From Lachnospiraceae bacterium (GTDB lineage: Bacteria; Bacillota; Clostridia; Lachnospirales; Lachnospiraceae), in contig JAQYAY010000013.1 in the NCBI GenBank assembly GCA_029338735.1, positions 1 through 45,832 of the forward strand: 45,832 bases of DNA. The letters run 5' to 3'. Each line of letters opens with the position of its first letter. Position 1 is the first letter of the stretch. Below are positions 27,611 to 35,653 of the stretch, one piece after another. The notes under the pieces are model-generated. The model made no database searches. It worked only from the letters and a program-made list of their open reading frames with translations, and was not told the DNA's origin. The translations under genes were made by a program, and so were the position numbers.

Positions 27611-28402
27611 TTATATGAGTCCGAGTTTTTTCATGGCATTCATGATGCCGTCTTCCTTAAGTCCTGTTGTCACAAGATCTGCAGCGGCTTTTGCCTCATC
27701 GGTGCCGCTTCCCATCGCCACACCGGTTCCTGCATGATGGAGCATTTCGAGATCATTTACCCCATCACCGACAGCAATAGTATCCGCCAGATCAATATCA
27801 AATCTCTCACAGACCTTGTCGATGATCGTTGCTTTGGTATGCCCCATTGGTACCAGTTCTACGACTTCGGGATTGTGTGACATGAATTCATAATCTTTTC
27901 CAAGAACCTTCTGAGCGGCTGCTAGGTCAGCCTCAGGCTGCGGGGTAGAACAGCTCATCTTGCTGATCTCCCATTTGCCCCAGTGATCACGGATAGTCCA
28001 GAGGTCGGTGCCCATCTCGTCCCGAAGCTTCATCCCGAAGAAGTCCCCGGCGAAATCTTCATCATCGAGATATAGATGATATCTGCCCTCAAGAACCGGT
28101 CTGAATCTGAATTTCCTTATAGTCTCAACTGTATATATTGCAAAGTCACAAGGAATCTTATAGTAATATTCTGCCTTGCCATTCAGCTCGAGCATCGTGC
28201 CGCATCCGCAGCAGATACCGTCAAATCCGATATCGAGAAGATTTTTTCTCCTGACAAATGCTCTTGTACGTCCTGTGTTTATAAAGGCGAGATGTCCGTT
28301 TTTCTGTAGCTGATGAATTGCATCTACCGTGCTGTCAGGAATCACACTGTGCGTATCCCAGAGTGTTCCGTCGATGTCAAAAAATACTGCTTTTCTGCTC
28401 AT
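27611..28402 (-). CDS. HAD-superfamily phosphatase, Cof type
   Basis: Probable sugar-phosphate or small-metabolite phosphatase of 263 residues. The motifs are FFD9IDGTLWDT (motif I), NTGRTR (motif II), the Lys in GHTKATII (motif III) and GDGVNDLEML (motif IV). The large C2-type cap between motifs II and III marks the Cof/YbiV group. Substrate cannot be told from sequence. CGGAGAT lies just before the start. It is transcribed away from the YoaK-type gene. Confidence 0.9.
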   Translation of the reverse strand: MSRKAVFFDIDGTLWDTHSVIPDSTVDAIHQLQKNGHLAFINTGRTRAFVRRKNLLDIGFDGICCGCGTMLELNGKAEYYYKIPCDFAIYTVETIRKFRFRPVLEGRYHLYLDDEDFAGDFFGMKLRDEMGTDLWTIRDHWGKWEISKMSCSTPQPEADLAAAQKVLGKDYEFMSHNPEVVELVPMGHTKATIIDKVCERFDIDLADTIAVGDGVNDLEMLHHAGTGVAMGSGTDEAKAAADLVTTGLKEDGIMNAMKKLGLI

Positions 28403-28429
28403 TCTTATCTCCGTTTCTGATTTTGTACG

Positions 28430-28458
28430 ATTTTAACATTTCTTTTTTCTCCACTCAA
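28430..28458 (-). promoter_or_regulatory. Promoter of the HAD gene
   Basis: On the minus strand TTGAGT (28458-28453), 17 bases, TAAAAT (28435-28430). It lies back to back with the -10 box of the divergent gene. Confidence 0.55.
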
Positions 28459-28461
28459 GTG

Positions 28462-28467
28462 TATAAT
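28462..28467 (+). promoter_or_regulatory. -10 box of the YoaK-type gene
   Basis: A perfect TATAAT 22 bases before the start codon. No good -35 box is present at the right distance, so the promoter may need an activator. The leader would be only about 15 bases. Confidence 0.4.
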
Positions 28468-28489
28468 TAAAAACCGTCTGGAGGAAAAA

Positions 28490-29209
28490 ATGGATAAGAA
28501 TGATAACGATGTGAAATACCTCGAATGCGAAAAACAGTATGTATTCTACTGCCTGATCTTCACAGGAGGAGTCTTTGGTGGATATACCTTTGTGATGAGA
28601 GGCGGAGTGTTCTGTAATGCACAGACAGCAAACCTCGTAATGCTTGCTATTCATCTGGGACAGGGGGATTTCAGTGGAGCATTATATTATTTCTTCCCAT
28701 TTCTTGCATATCTCGGCGGAACAATGATTTCCGAAGCGCTGGCATTCAGGATCAAGACCATACATCTGATGAGATGGGATACTTTCCTGGCAGGACTTGA
28801 GGCAGTGGTTACACTGATACTCGGTCTGATCCCGTCATCAGCTCCAGATCAGATCTGCCAGCTGTCGCTCAATTTCCTCGCAGCCATGCAGTTCAATACA
28901 TTCAGACAGGCAGAGGGAGTCGGTATGGCGACGACCTTTATCACAAATCATGTGAGACAGTTCGGGAGTCATCTGGTACAGTTCATGCATCATGGCAAGT
29001 CAGTAAATCTCAATCGTTTCGCAAGGCACGGATTCATGATCCTGTCATTTGTCTGTGGGGTAGCACTCTGTTCGGCGCTATGCCTCGTTATAAAGGATTA
29101 CGCCATCTGGGCTGCGACGGCAGTGGAGATTTTCCTGTTTATCAGACTGTTCCATGCAGACAGGACCTATGAGAAGGAGCTTCTGTACAGAAAGCCGCAT
29201 GGTCACTGA
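28490..29209 (+). CDS. YoaK/DUF1275 family membrane protein
   Basis: A 239-residue integral membrane protein with about six hydrophobic segments. It has the DUF1275 pattern: GGVFGGYTFVMRGGVFCNAQTAN near the start, then FPFLAYLGGTMISE and the FNTFRQAEGVGMATTFITNH stretch. Function is unknown; a transporter role is often assumed without proof. GGAGG sits close to ATG 28490. It has its own promoter region shared with the divergent HAD gene. Confidence 0.85.
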   Translation: MDKNDNDVKYLECEKQYVFYCLIFTGGVFGGYTFVMRGGVFCNAQTANLVMLAIHLGQGDFSGALYYFFPFLAYLGGTMISEALAFRIKTIHLMRWDTFLAGLEAVVTLILGLIPSSAPDQICQLSLNFLAAMQFNTFRQAEGVGMATTFITNHVRQFGSHLVQFMHHGKSVNLNRFARHGFMILSFVCGVALCSALCLVIKDYAIWAATAVEIFLFIRLFHADRTYEKELLYRKPHGH

Positions 29210-29212
29210 TAC

Positions 29213-29241
29213 TTGATTATTGAACATTTTTCCTGTACAAT
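29213..29241 (+). promoter_or_regulatory. Promoter of the ABC-F gene
   Basis: TTGATT (29213-29218), 17 bases, TACAAT (29236-29241), directly after the YoaK-type stop codon. Confidence 0.55.
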
Positions 29242-29274
29242 AAGGAAAGTTTTGTAAAAATACGGAGGATACAC

Positions 29275-30918
29275 ATGATTCAGGCTTCAAATATTTCGCT
29301 GCGTGTCGGGAAAAAGGCGCTCTTCGAAGATGTAAATATCAAGTTCACCGAGGGAAACTGCTACGGTATCATCGGTGCAAACGGTGCAGGAAAGTCTACA
29401 TTTCTTAAGATATTATCTGGAAGGCTCGAGCCTACAACCGGTGAGATCACGATCACACCGGGACAGAGACTGTCATTCCTCGAGCAGGACCAGTCCAAAT
29501 ACGATGATCAGATAGTTCTGGATACTGTCATCCAGGGCAACCAGCATCTGTATGATGTGCGTCAGGAAAAAGATGCCATCTATGCGAAACCTGACTTCTC
29601 AGATGAGGATGGAATCCGTGCGTCGGAGCTCGAAGCTGAATTCGCAGATATGGATGGTTGGAATGCTGAGGCTGATGCCGAGACACTCCTCAATGGACTT
29701 GGTGTGGATACAGAGCATCATCAGAAGCTGATGCATGAGCTCCCGGGTGCACTCAAGGTCAAGGTGCTTCTTGCAAGAGCGCTTTTCGGAAATCCGGATA
29801 TCCTGCTCCTCGATGAGCCTACGAACCATCTGGATCTCGATGCTATTGCATGGCTTGAGGAATTCCTGATCAATTTCGAGAATACGGTCATTGTTGTATC
29901 CCATGACAGATATTTCCTGAACAAGGTCTGCACACATATTGCAGATATTGATTATGGCAAGATCCAGCTCTATTCAGGAAACTACGACTTCTGGTACGAG
30001 TCTTCACAGCTGATTTTAAAGCAGCGTAAAGAGGCCAATAAAAAGAAGGAAGAGCAGATCAGGGAACTGAAAGAATTCATTTCACGTTTCTCTGCTAACG
30101 CTGCGAAGAGCAAGCAGGCTACATCGCGTAAGAAAGCTCTCGAGAAGATCGAGCTTGACGATATCCGTCCGTCTTCCCGTAAGTACCCGTATATTGATTT
30201 CCGTCCGAAGAGAGATATAGGAAATGAGGTTCTCACTGTTGAAGGCCTGACTAAGACAATAAATGGCAAGAAGGTACTCGACAATATTTCATTTGTAGTC
30301 GGACATGATGACAAAATTGCATTTGTTGGTGGAAATGAAGCTGCGAAGACTGTACTTTTCGAGATCCTGACTGGCAATATGGAGCCTGACAGCGGTGACT
30401 ACAAGTGGGGTGTCACGACTTCACAGTCATACTTTCCTAAGGACAATTCCAGGATTTTTGACAATAATGACATGATCATCGCTGACTGGCTCACCCAGTA
30501 TTCGGAGATCAAGGATGCCACCTATGTGCGTGGATTCCTTGGCAGAATGCTGTTCGCAGGAGAAGATGGCAATAAGAAAATGAAGGTTCTCTCAGGAGGC
30601 GAGAGAGTCCGTGTGCTTCTGTCACGAATGATGATTGAGGCATCGAATGTGCTGATCCTTGATGAGCCTACTGACCATCTGGATATGGAGTCGATTACGG
30701 CACTGAACCAGGGACTCATTAAGTTCAAGGGGGTCATTCTTTTCTCATCCCGTGACCATCAGATCGTCGAGACTACGGCCAACCGAATCATGGAGATCCT
30801 TCCTGATGGCAGCATGATTGACAAGATCACTACATATGATGAGTATCTGGCATCTGATGAGCTGGCTCGTAAGAGAACAGTCTACAGTACGACTGATGAT
30901 GAAGAATCAGATGATTAA
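29275..30918 (+). CDS. ABC-F family ATPase (YkpA/YbiT-like)
   Basis: Soluble tandem-domain ATPase of the ribosome-binding ABC-F family; no membrane segments. In the first domain Walker A GANGAGKST (34-42) and Walker B LLLDEPTNHLD are intact, but the signature reads LPGALKVK in place of LSGGQ. In the second domain the signature LSGGERVR and LILDEPTDHLD are intact, but Walker A is GGNEAAKT. A charged linker (about 245-300) joins them. The NExAKT form of the second loop is, as far as I recall, typical of this subgroup. It is unlikely to be a drug-resistance type. GGAGG precedes the ATG. Confidence 0.9.
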   Translation: MIQASNISLRVGKKALFEDVNIKFTEGNCYGIIGANGAGKSTFLKILSGRLEPTTGEITITPGQRLSFLEQDQSKYDDQIVLDTVIQGNQHLYDVRQEKDAIYAKPDFSDEDGIRASELEAEFADMDGWNAEADAETLLNGLGVDTEHHQKLMHELPGALKVKVLLARALFGNPDILLLDEPTNHLDLDAIAWLEEFLINFENTVIVVSHDRYFLNKVCTHIADIDYGKIQLYSGNYDFWYESSQLILKQRKEANKKKEEQIRELKEFISRFSANAAKSKQATSRKKALEKIELDDIRPSSRKYPYIDFRPKRDIGNEVLTVEGLTKTINGKKVLDNISFVVGHDDKIAFVGGNEAAKTVLFEILTGNMEPDSGDYKWGVTTSQSYFPKDNSRIFDNNDMIIADWLTQYSEIKDATYVRGFLGRMLFAGEDGNKKMKVLSGGERVRVLLSRMMIEASNVLILDEPTDHLDMESITALNQGLIKFKGVILFSSRDHQIVETTANRIMEILPDGSMIDKITTYDEYLASDELARKRTVYSTTDDEESDD

Positions 30919-30935
30919 AAAATAATAAAAAATCC

Positions 30936-30964
30936 TTGACATTGCATCTCTCTTTTGGTAAACT
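30936..30964 (+). promoter_or_regulatory. Promoter of the tRNA operon
   Basis: Consensus TTGACA (30936-30941), 17 bases, TAAACT (30959-30964). It is followed after about 65 bases by tRNA-Val. Confidence 0.75.
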
Positions 30965-31030
30965 ATTCAAGTCGCCTGAGAGAAAGCAAAGTGCATGACA
31001 GACATGTAGAAGCGGAATCCGTGTCGACGA

Positions 31031-31103
31031 GGGATCTTAGCTCAGCTGGGAGAGCATCTGCCTTACAAGCAGGGGGTCACAGGTTCGAGCCCTGTAGGTC
31101 CCA
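31031..31103 (+). tRNA. tRNA-Val (anticodon TAC)
   Basis: Full cloverleaf: acceptor GGGATCT with AGGTCCC, D arm AGCTCAGCTGGGAGAGC, anticodon loop TTACAAG, T arm with GGTTCGAGCC, discriminator A. No CCA is encoded, so it is added after transcription. Confidence 0.96.
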
Positions 31104-31106
31104 TTT

Positions 31107-31130
31107 ATATCTGCATACCAGAGCAGATAT
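31107..31130 (+). other. Hairpin between the two tRNAs
   Basis: An 8-bp perfect stem (31107-31114 with 31123-31130) with an 8-base loop fills almost the whole spacer and ends exactly at the first base of tRNA-Met. It may guide processing of the dicistronic precursor. Confidence 0.6.
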
Positions 31131-31204
31131 GGCGAGATAGCTCAGTTGGCTAGAGCACACGGTTCATACCCGTGGTGTCAAGAGTTCGAGTCTCTTTCTC
31201 GCTA
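31131..31204 (+). tRNA. tRNA-Met, elongator (anticodon CAT)
   Basis: Cloverleaf with acceptor GGCGAGA and TCTCGCT (first pair G-U), D arm AGCTCAGTTGGCTAGAGC, anticodon loop TTCATAC on a CACGG/CCGTG stem, T arm with GTTCGAGTC, discriminator A. It lacks the GGG/CCC anticodon stem of initiator tRNA. No CCA is encoded. Confidence 0.94.
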
Positions 31205-31219
31205 GTTAAGTTAAGGTTG

Positions 31220-31253
31220 AAGGGCTGTTGCATCGTAGATGTGACAGCCCTTT
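31220..31253 (+). terminator. Weak terminator or attenuator after the tRNAs
   Basis: A 9-bp stem (31220-31228 with 31244-31252) is followed by only three T. Partial readthrough into ispF is likely, because no other promoter is evident before that gene. Confidence 0.5.
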
Positions 31254-31270
31254 GTGGTATGAGGTATTTT

Positions 31271-31798
31271 ATGAGAATAGGTAACGGATATGATGTGCAT
31301 CAGCTCACAGAAGGCCGTGATCTGATCATCGGAGGAGTGAAGATCCCTTATGAAAAGGGGCTTCTGGGACATTCCGATGCAGATGTGCTTCTGCACGCGG
31401 TGATGGATGCACTGCTAGGAGCGGCAGGTCTTGGTGATATCGGCCTTCATTTCCCTGATAATGACGACAAGTACAAAGGTGCAGATTCGCGTGAACTTTT
31501 AAAAGAAGTCAGGCAGAAGCTCCTTGATGAAGGATATGTGGTCGGAAATATTGACGCGACCATCATAGCCCAGGCACCAAAGATGCGTCCGTATATCGAT
31601 CAGATGAAAAAAAACATCGCAGAGGATTTACAGATTGCCGAAAATATGGTAAATGTAAAGGCGACAACAGAAGAGCATCTCGGATTTACCGGAAGAGGCG
31701 AGGGTATCTCGGCCTCTGCAGTATGTATCATTGAGTCGCTCTACGAAGCTGGAAGGCCTATAAACTCAGGCTGTGGCGGATGCCCGATGAGAAAATAA
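31271..31798 (+). CDS. ispF: 2-C-methyl-D-erythritol 2,4-cyclodiphosphate synthase
   Basis: Cyclises CDP-methylerythritol phosphate in the non-mevalonate isoprenoid pathway. [12 protein letters not shown] at the start carries metal ligands D8 and H10. H42 lies in [13 protein letters not shown], and [14 protein letters not shown] is near the end. At 175 residues it is longer than the usual 155-160 because of a C-terminal tail ending [10 protein letters not shown], with C168 and C171. The ATG at 31271 has GAGG six bases upstream; the longer frame from 31172 runs over the tRNA and is not real. Confidence 0.95.
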   Translation: MRIGNGYDVHQLTEGRDLIIGGVKIPYEKGLLGHSDADVLLHAVMDALLGAAGLGDIGLHFPDNDDKYKGADSRELLKEVRQKLLDEGYVVGNIDATIIAQAPKMRPYIDQMKKNIAEDLQIAENMVNVKATTEEHLGFTGRGEGISASAVCIIESLYEAGRPINSGCGGCPMRK

Positions 31799-31808
31799 GG
31801 AGATCTTT

Positions 31809-33218
31809 ATGATTAAGATTTACAACACGCTTTCAAGAAGAAAAGAAGATTTCGTACCTATCGAAGAGGGAAAGGTGCGGATGTATGTCTGTGGACCTAC
31901 TGTGTACAATTACATTCATATCGGCAATGCCCGTCCGATGATCGTATTTGATACAGTTCGCAGATATTTTATATACAAGGGCTATGATGTGAACTATGTA
32001 TCGAATTTCACCGATGTCGATGACAAGATCATCAGGGAAGCCAATGCAGAAGGCAAGAGTGCTCAGGAGATAGCAGAGTTCTATATTGCTGAATGCAAAA
32101 AAGATATGGAGGCCATGAATATCATGCCGGCAACGACCAATCCACGTGCCACTCAGGAAATAGACGGCATGATCGACATGATACAGACCCTCATAGATAA
32201 GGGTGATGCATATGTGGCAAAGGACGGCACAGTCTATTACAGGACCAGAAGCTTCAAGGATTATGGCAAGCTCTCACACAAGAATATTGATGATCTCGAG
32301 GCCGGACATCGTGATATCAAGGTGACAGGCGATGACAAAGAGGATTATCTGGACTTTGTACTCTGGAAGCCGAAGAAGGAAGGCGAGCCATACTGGAAGT
32401 CTCCGTGGTGTGACGGCAGACCGGGCTGGCATATAGAGTGCTCAGTCATGTCGAAGAGATACCTGGGAGATACGATTGATATCCATGCAGGCGGAGAGGA
32501 TCTAATTTTCCCTCATCATGAGAATGAGATCGCCCAGTCAGAGGCTGCAAATGAAGTGCCATTTGCACACTACTGGATGCACAATGGTTTCCTGAATATT
32601 GATAACAGAAAAATGAGCAAGTCTCTTGGCAATTTCCTTCTCGTAAGAGAGATTCTGAAGAGATACAACGCTGATGTGCTGAGATTCTTTATGCTAAGCG
32701 CCCAGTACAGGAGCCCTCTCAATTATTCTGAGGAGTTGATGGAGTCTGCAAAGAACGGTCTTGACAGGATCCGTACTGCAGGTGACCGTCTCAAGGATCT
32801 CATAGCCAATGCTACAGATATGGAGATGACAGAGGAAGAGGACGAGCTTCTTGACACTACAAAGGAATATGTCGAGAAGTTTGAGGCAGCAATGGATGAT
32901 GATTTCAATACAGCAGATGCCATTGCAGCCATTTTCGAACTCGTTAAGTTTGCCAATACCAGGCTTGACGAGAACAGCTCAGGTCGTATTCTCATGGAAG
33001 TATTCGAGAAGATCGAAAAGTTGATGGGAGTTCTCGGACTTGAATTCACAATAGATCATGATGATCTCGATTCTCATGTTCAGGAGATGATAGACAAGAG
33101 GCAGCAGGCCCGTAAAGAGAAGAATTTCTTACTTGCTGACCAGATCCGTGACGACCTCCTGAAAGAGGGTATCGAGTTGATGGATACCAGAGAGGGTGTC
33201 AAGTGGAAGAAGATCTGA
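31809..33218 (+). CDS. cysS: Cysteine-tRNA ligase
   Basis: Class I synthetase that charges tRNA-Cys. The 469-residue product has VCGPTVYNYIHIGNARP (zinc cysteine and HIGH-type motif), the zinc-site HIECSVMS, AGGEDLIFPHHENEIAQ, and KMSKS at about 268-272. The C-terminal helical DALR-type region is complete. It lies 10 bases after ispF with AAGGAGA upstream, and overlaps the next gene by 16 bases. Confidence 0.97.
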   Translation: MIKIYNTLSRRKEDFVPIEEGKVRMYVCGPTVYNYIHIGNARPMIVFDTVRRYFIYKGYDVNYVSNFTDVDDKIIREANAEGKSAQEIAEFYIAECKKDMEAMNIMPATTNPRATQEIDGMIDMIQTLIDKGDAYVAKDGTVYYRTRSFKDYGKLSHKNIDDLEAGHRDIKVTGDDKEDYLDFVLWKPKKEGEPYWKSPWCDGRPGWHIECSVMSKRYLGDTIDIHAGGEDLIFPHHENEIAQSEAANEVPFAHYWMHNGFLNIDNRKMSKSLGNFLLVREILKRYNADVLRFFMLSAQYRSPLNYSEELMESAKNGLDRIRTAGDRLKDLIANATDMEMTEEEDELLDTTKEYVEKFEAAMDDDFNTADAIAAIFELVKFANTRLDENSSGRILMEVFEKIEKLMGVLGLEFTIDHDDLDSHVQEMIDKRQQARKEKNFLLADQIRDDLLKEGIELMDTREGVKWKKI

Positions 33219-33673
33219 GCTTCGAAAATCTGAGACAGGTCTTCGATATGCCGGATATCGACCTGAAGACATATTCACCGCTGTCACTGGCTTTTCTTGG
33301 TGATGCAGTGTATGAGATCATTGTGCGTTCAATCGTGACCGGAACAGGAAACAATCATCCGAACCGTCTTCACAATATGAGTGCGCATATAGTAAAGGCG
33401 CAGTCACAGCGGATGATGGTAGAGGCTCTTGAGCCATCTTTTACAGATGAGGAAAAAGATATCCTGAGGCGTGGCCGCAATGCGAAGAGCTACACTCATG
33501 CGAAGAATGCAAGCGTAGCTGACTACCGTATGGCGACCGGATTCGAGACACTGCTCGGATATCTTTTCATCAAGGGTGATAATGACCGTATTCTCACACT
33601 TATCAGAAAGGGATTTGAAGATACCAGACTTTGTGAACTGAAGCCATCAGATATGGAAGAGACTAATAAATGA
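33203..33673 (+). CDS. mrnC: Mini-ribonuclease III
   Basis: Dimeric RNase III-like enzyme without a double-stranded-RNA-binding domain; in Bacillus it matures 23S rRNA. The 156-residue product has YSPLSLAFLGDAVYEI with the catalytic acid, RGRNAKSYTHAKNAS and FETLLGYLFIKGD. The start is GTG at 33203, overlapping cysS, with AGAGGGTG just upstream; an ATG at 33249 would give a shorter but still plausible product. The order cysS-mrnC-rlmB is conserved in Firmicutes. Confidence 0.93.
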   Translation: MEEDLSFENLRQVFDMPDIDLKTYSPLSLAFLGDAVYEIIVRSIVTGTGNNHPNRLHNMSAHIVKAQSQRMMVEALEPSFTDEEKDILRRGRNAKSYTHAKNASVADYRMATGFETLLGYLFIKGDNDRILTLIRKGFEDTRLCELKPSDMEETNK

Positions 33674-33703
33674 CAGCTGTCATTTTTTTGAAAGAAGATA
33701 TAT

Positions 33704-34450
33704 ATGCATGACGAAAGTACAATTATAGAGGGCCGCAATGCCGTCATAGAAGCACTGAGAAGTGATGTGACGGTCGAGAGGGTATTTGTCCAGAAGTCGA
33801 GCTACGACGGACCAATCCACACTATTATCCGTGAGGCGAAGAAGCAGGGTATCAGGACCGACTATGTAGACAGGTCGAGACTTGATGAAATCTGCCCTGA
33901 CAGGAAGCATCAGGGAGTAGTCGCATACGTTGCAGCCTTTTCATATTCTACTGTTGATGATATTCTTGCAAAGTCACAGGAAAAAGGAACTGATCCGTTT
34001 ATCTTTATCCTTGACGAGATCGAGGATCCGCATAATCTCGGAGCCATCATTCGTACTGCAAACATGGCAGGAGCAGATGGCGTCATAATCCCGAAGAACA
34101 GGGCAGTTGGCCTCACAGCATCGGCTGTGAAGGCATCTGCAGGCGCTATCGCCTATACACCGGTTGCAAAGGTCACAAACCTCTCACGTACCATAGATGA
34201 GCTCAAGGAAAAGGGGGTCTGGGTCTACGCCTGTGATCTCGATGGAGAGAGCATATACAGGACTGCACTTACAGGACCGCTTGCAATTGTGATCGGAAAT
34301 GAGGGAAAGGGTATCAGCAAACTTGTAAGGGAGAAGTGCGACGCTGTCGTGAGTATCCCGACATTTGGAGATATTGATTCACTCAATGCTTCCGTATCAT
34401 GCGGAATAGTGGCATTTGAGGCGGTCAGACAGAGGCTTGCAAAGAAATGA
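33704..34450 (+). CDS. rlmB: 23S rRNA 2'-O-methyltransferase, RlmB/TrmH family
   Basis: SPOUT-fold methyltransferase acting on the ribose of a 23S rRNA guanosine. The 248 residues include an N-terminal substrate-binding domain (about 1-90, IIEGRNAVIEAL) and the SpoU catalytic knot: LDEIEDPHNLGAIIRTA, GNEGKGIS and IPTFGDIDSLNASVS. It overlaps the next start by four bases. The exact target base is inferred from family, not seen. Confidence 0.92.
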   Translation: MHDESTIIEGRNAVIEALRSDVTVERVFVQKSSYDGPIHTIIREAKKQGIRTDYVDRSRLDEICPDRKHQGVVAYVAAFSYSTVDDILAKSQEKGTDPFIFILDEIEDPHNLGAIIRTANMAGADGVIIPKNRAVGLTASAVKASAGAIAYTPVAKVTNLSRTIDELKEKGVWVYACDLDGESIYRTALTGPLAIVIGNEGKGISKLVREKCDAVVSIPTFGDIDSLNASVSCGIVAFEAVRQRLAKK

Positions 34451-35607
34451 TATACCTTGACAACGCTGCAACCACGCAGATGAAGCAGGAAGTCCTGGAT
34501 GAGATGATGCCATATTTCCGTGAGTATTATGGAAATGCATCGGCAGTCTATGAACTGGGAAATAAGAGTAAGTACGCCATAGATGTCGCCCGTGACAGGG
34601 CAGCAGCTCTGCTTCATACGAAGGCTGAGAGAATATTTTTCACATCGGGCGGTTCTGAGTCTGACAACTGGGCCATTATAAAGGCAGCCCAGATGATGTC
34701 GGATAAGGGCAGGCATCTGATAACTTCTTCAATCGAGCATCCGGCTGTCATTAATACAATGAAAGCATTGCAGGATGAGGGCTTTGATGTGACTTTTCTG
34801 CCAGTTGATGAAAAGGGACTCGTCTCAGTCGATTCTGTCAGAGATGCGATCAGGGAAGATACAACCCTGATCTCTATAATGACAGCAAATAATGAGATCG
34901 GTACGATTGAGCCTGTAGCAGAAATAGGAGAACTGGCTCATGAGCATGGAATTCTGTTCCATACAGATGCTGTCCAGGCATTCGGACAGATTCCTATAAA
35001 TCCTGATGAGATGAATATCGATATGCTCTCTGCCAGCTCGCACAAGATATATGGACCGAAGGGCGTAGGCCTTCTGTATCTGAGCCCGAAGGCATCACGC
35101 ATCAGATCGCTGATTCATGGCGGCGGACAGGAGAGAAACAAGAGAGCCGGTACAGAAAATGTCCCTGGAATAGTCGGATTCGGTAAAGCCTGTGAACTGG
35201 CGTCATCAACTATCAATGAGAGGATGCAGAGGGAGTCAGAACTACGTGATTATTTCATCGGAAAAGTGCCTGATGAAATTCCTCTCACATACCTGAACGG
35301 CGCAGAGGGTCGTAACAGACTTCCGGGAAATATAAATATCGGATTCAGATTCATTGAGGCAGAGTCAGCACTTATTCTCTTAGATCAGAAGGGCATAGCA
35401 GCATCAAGCGGATCAGCCTGCACAGCCGGAAGTATTGATCCGTCACATGTTCTGCTCGCAATTGGACGGGATGAGGACGAAGCACGTGAGTCTCTGCGCT
35501 TCACGCTCTCAGATACCACGACACAGGAAGAGCTTGACAGGACAGTAGACATTTTAAAGGACATAGTCGGGATGCTTCGTAGTTCAAATGTCTTATATCA
35601 GGCATGA
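34447..35607 (+). CDS. Cysteine desulfurase (NifS/IscS family), probable sulfur donor to MnmA
   Basis: PLP enzyme that removes sulfur from cysteine as an enzyme-bound persulfide. The 386-residue product starts IYLDNAATTQM and has FFTSGGSESDN, HTDAVQAFGQ, the PLP lysine K200 in SSHKIYGPKG, and the active cysteine C325 in SSGSACTAGS. It sits directly before mnmA with a terminator-like hairpin between them. This matches the Bacillus YrvO-MnmA pair, in which the desulfurase serves tRNA thiolation. No iscU or regulator is adjacent. Confidence 0.92.
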   Translation: MIYLDNAATTQMKQEVLDEMMPYFREYYGNASAVYELGNKSKYAIDVARDRAAALLHTKAERIFFTSGGSESDNWAIIKAAQMMSDKGRHLITSSIEHPAVINTMKALQDEGFDVTFLPVDEKGLVSVDSVRDAIREDTTLISIMTANNEIGTIEPVAEIGELAHEHGILFHTDAVQAFGQIPINPDEMNIDMLSASSHKIYGPKGVGLLYLSPKASRIRSLIHGGGQERNKRAGTENVPGIVGFGKACELASSTINERMQRESELRDYFIGKVPDEIPLTYLNGAEGRNRLPGNINIGFRFIEAESALILLDQKGIAASSGSACTAGSIDPSHVLLAIGRDEDEARESLRFTLSDTTTQEELDRTVDILKDIVGMLRSSNVLYQA

Positions 35608-35633
35608 CAAGGGGACGGTTCTCCTGTCTTTTT
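35606..35633 (+). terminator. Terminator carrying a repeated GGGACGGTTCT loop (copy 2)
   Basis: GACA (35606-35609) and GG pair with CC and TGTC (35623-35628) around one bulged A, followed by a T-tract. It overlaps the desulfurase stop codon. The loop and 3' arm repeat those at 27528-27556. If it works fully, mnmA needs its own promoter; none is obvious in the short gap, so partial readthrough is likely. Confidence 0.65.
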
Positions 35634-35653
35634 AACTAAAATTATTGAAACAT

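Noticed and set aside
31131-31204. CAT-anticodon tRNA as initiator tRNA-fMet or as tRNA-Ile with lysidine
   Set aside because: It lacks the GGG/CCC anticodon-stem pairs of the initiator, and its TTCATAC loop and body match elongator tRNA-Met rather than the CTCATAA loop usual for tRNA-Ile2.
31172-31270. Longer N-terminus of IspF starting at 31172
   Set aside because: It would begin inside tRNA-Met. The ATG at 31271 has a proper ribosome binding site and gives the normal [10 protein letters not shown] start.
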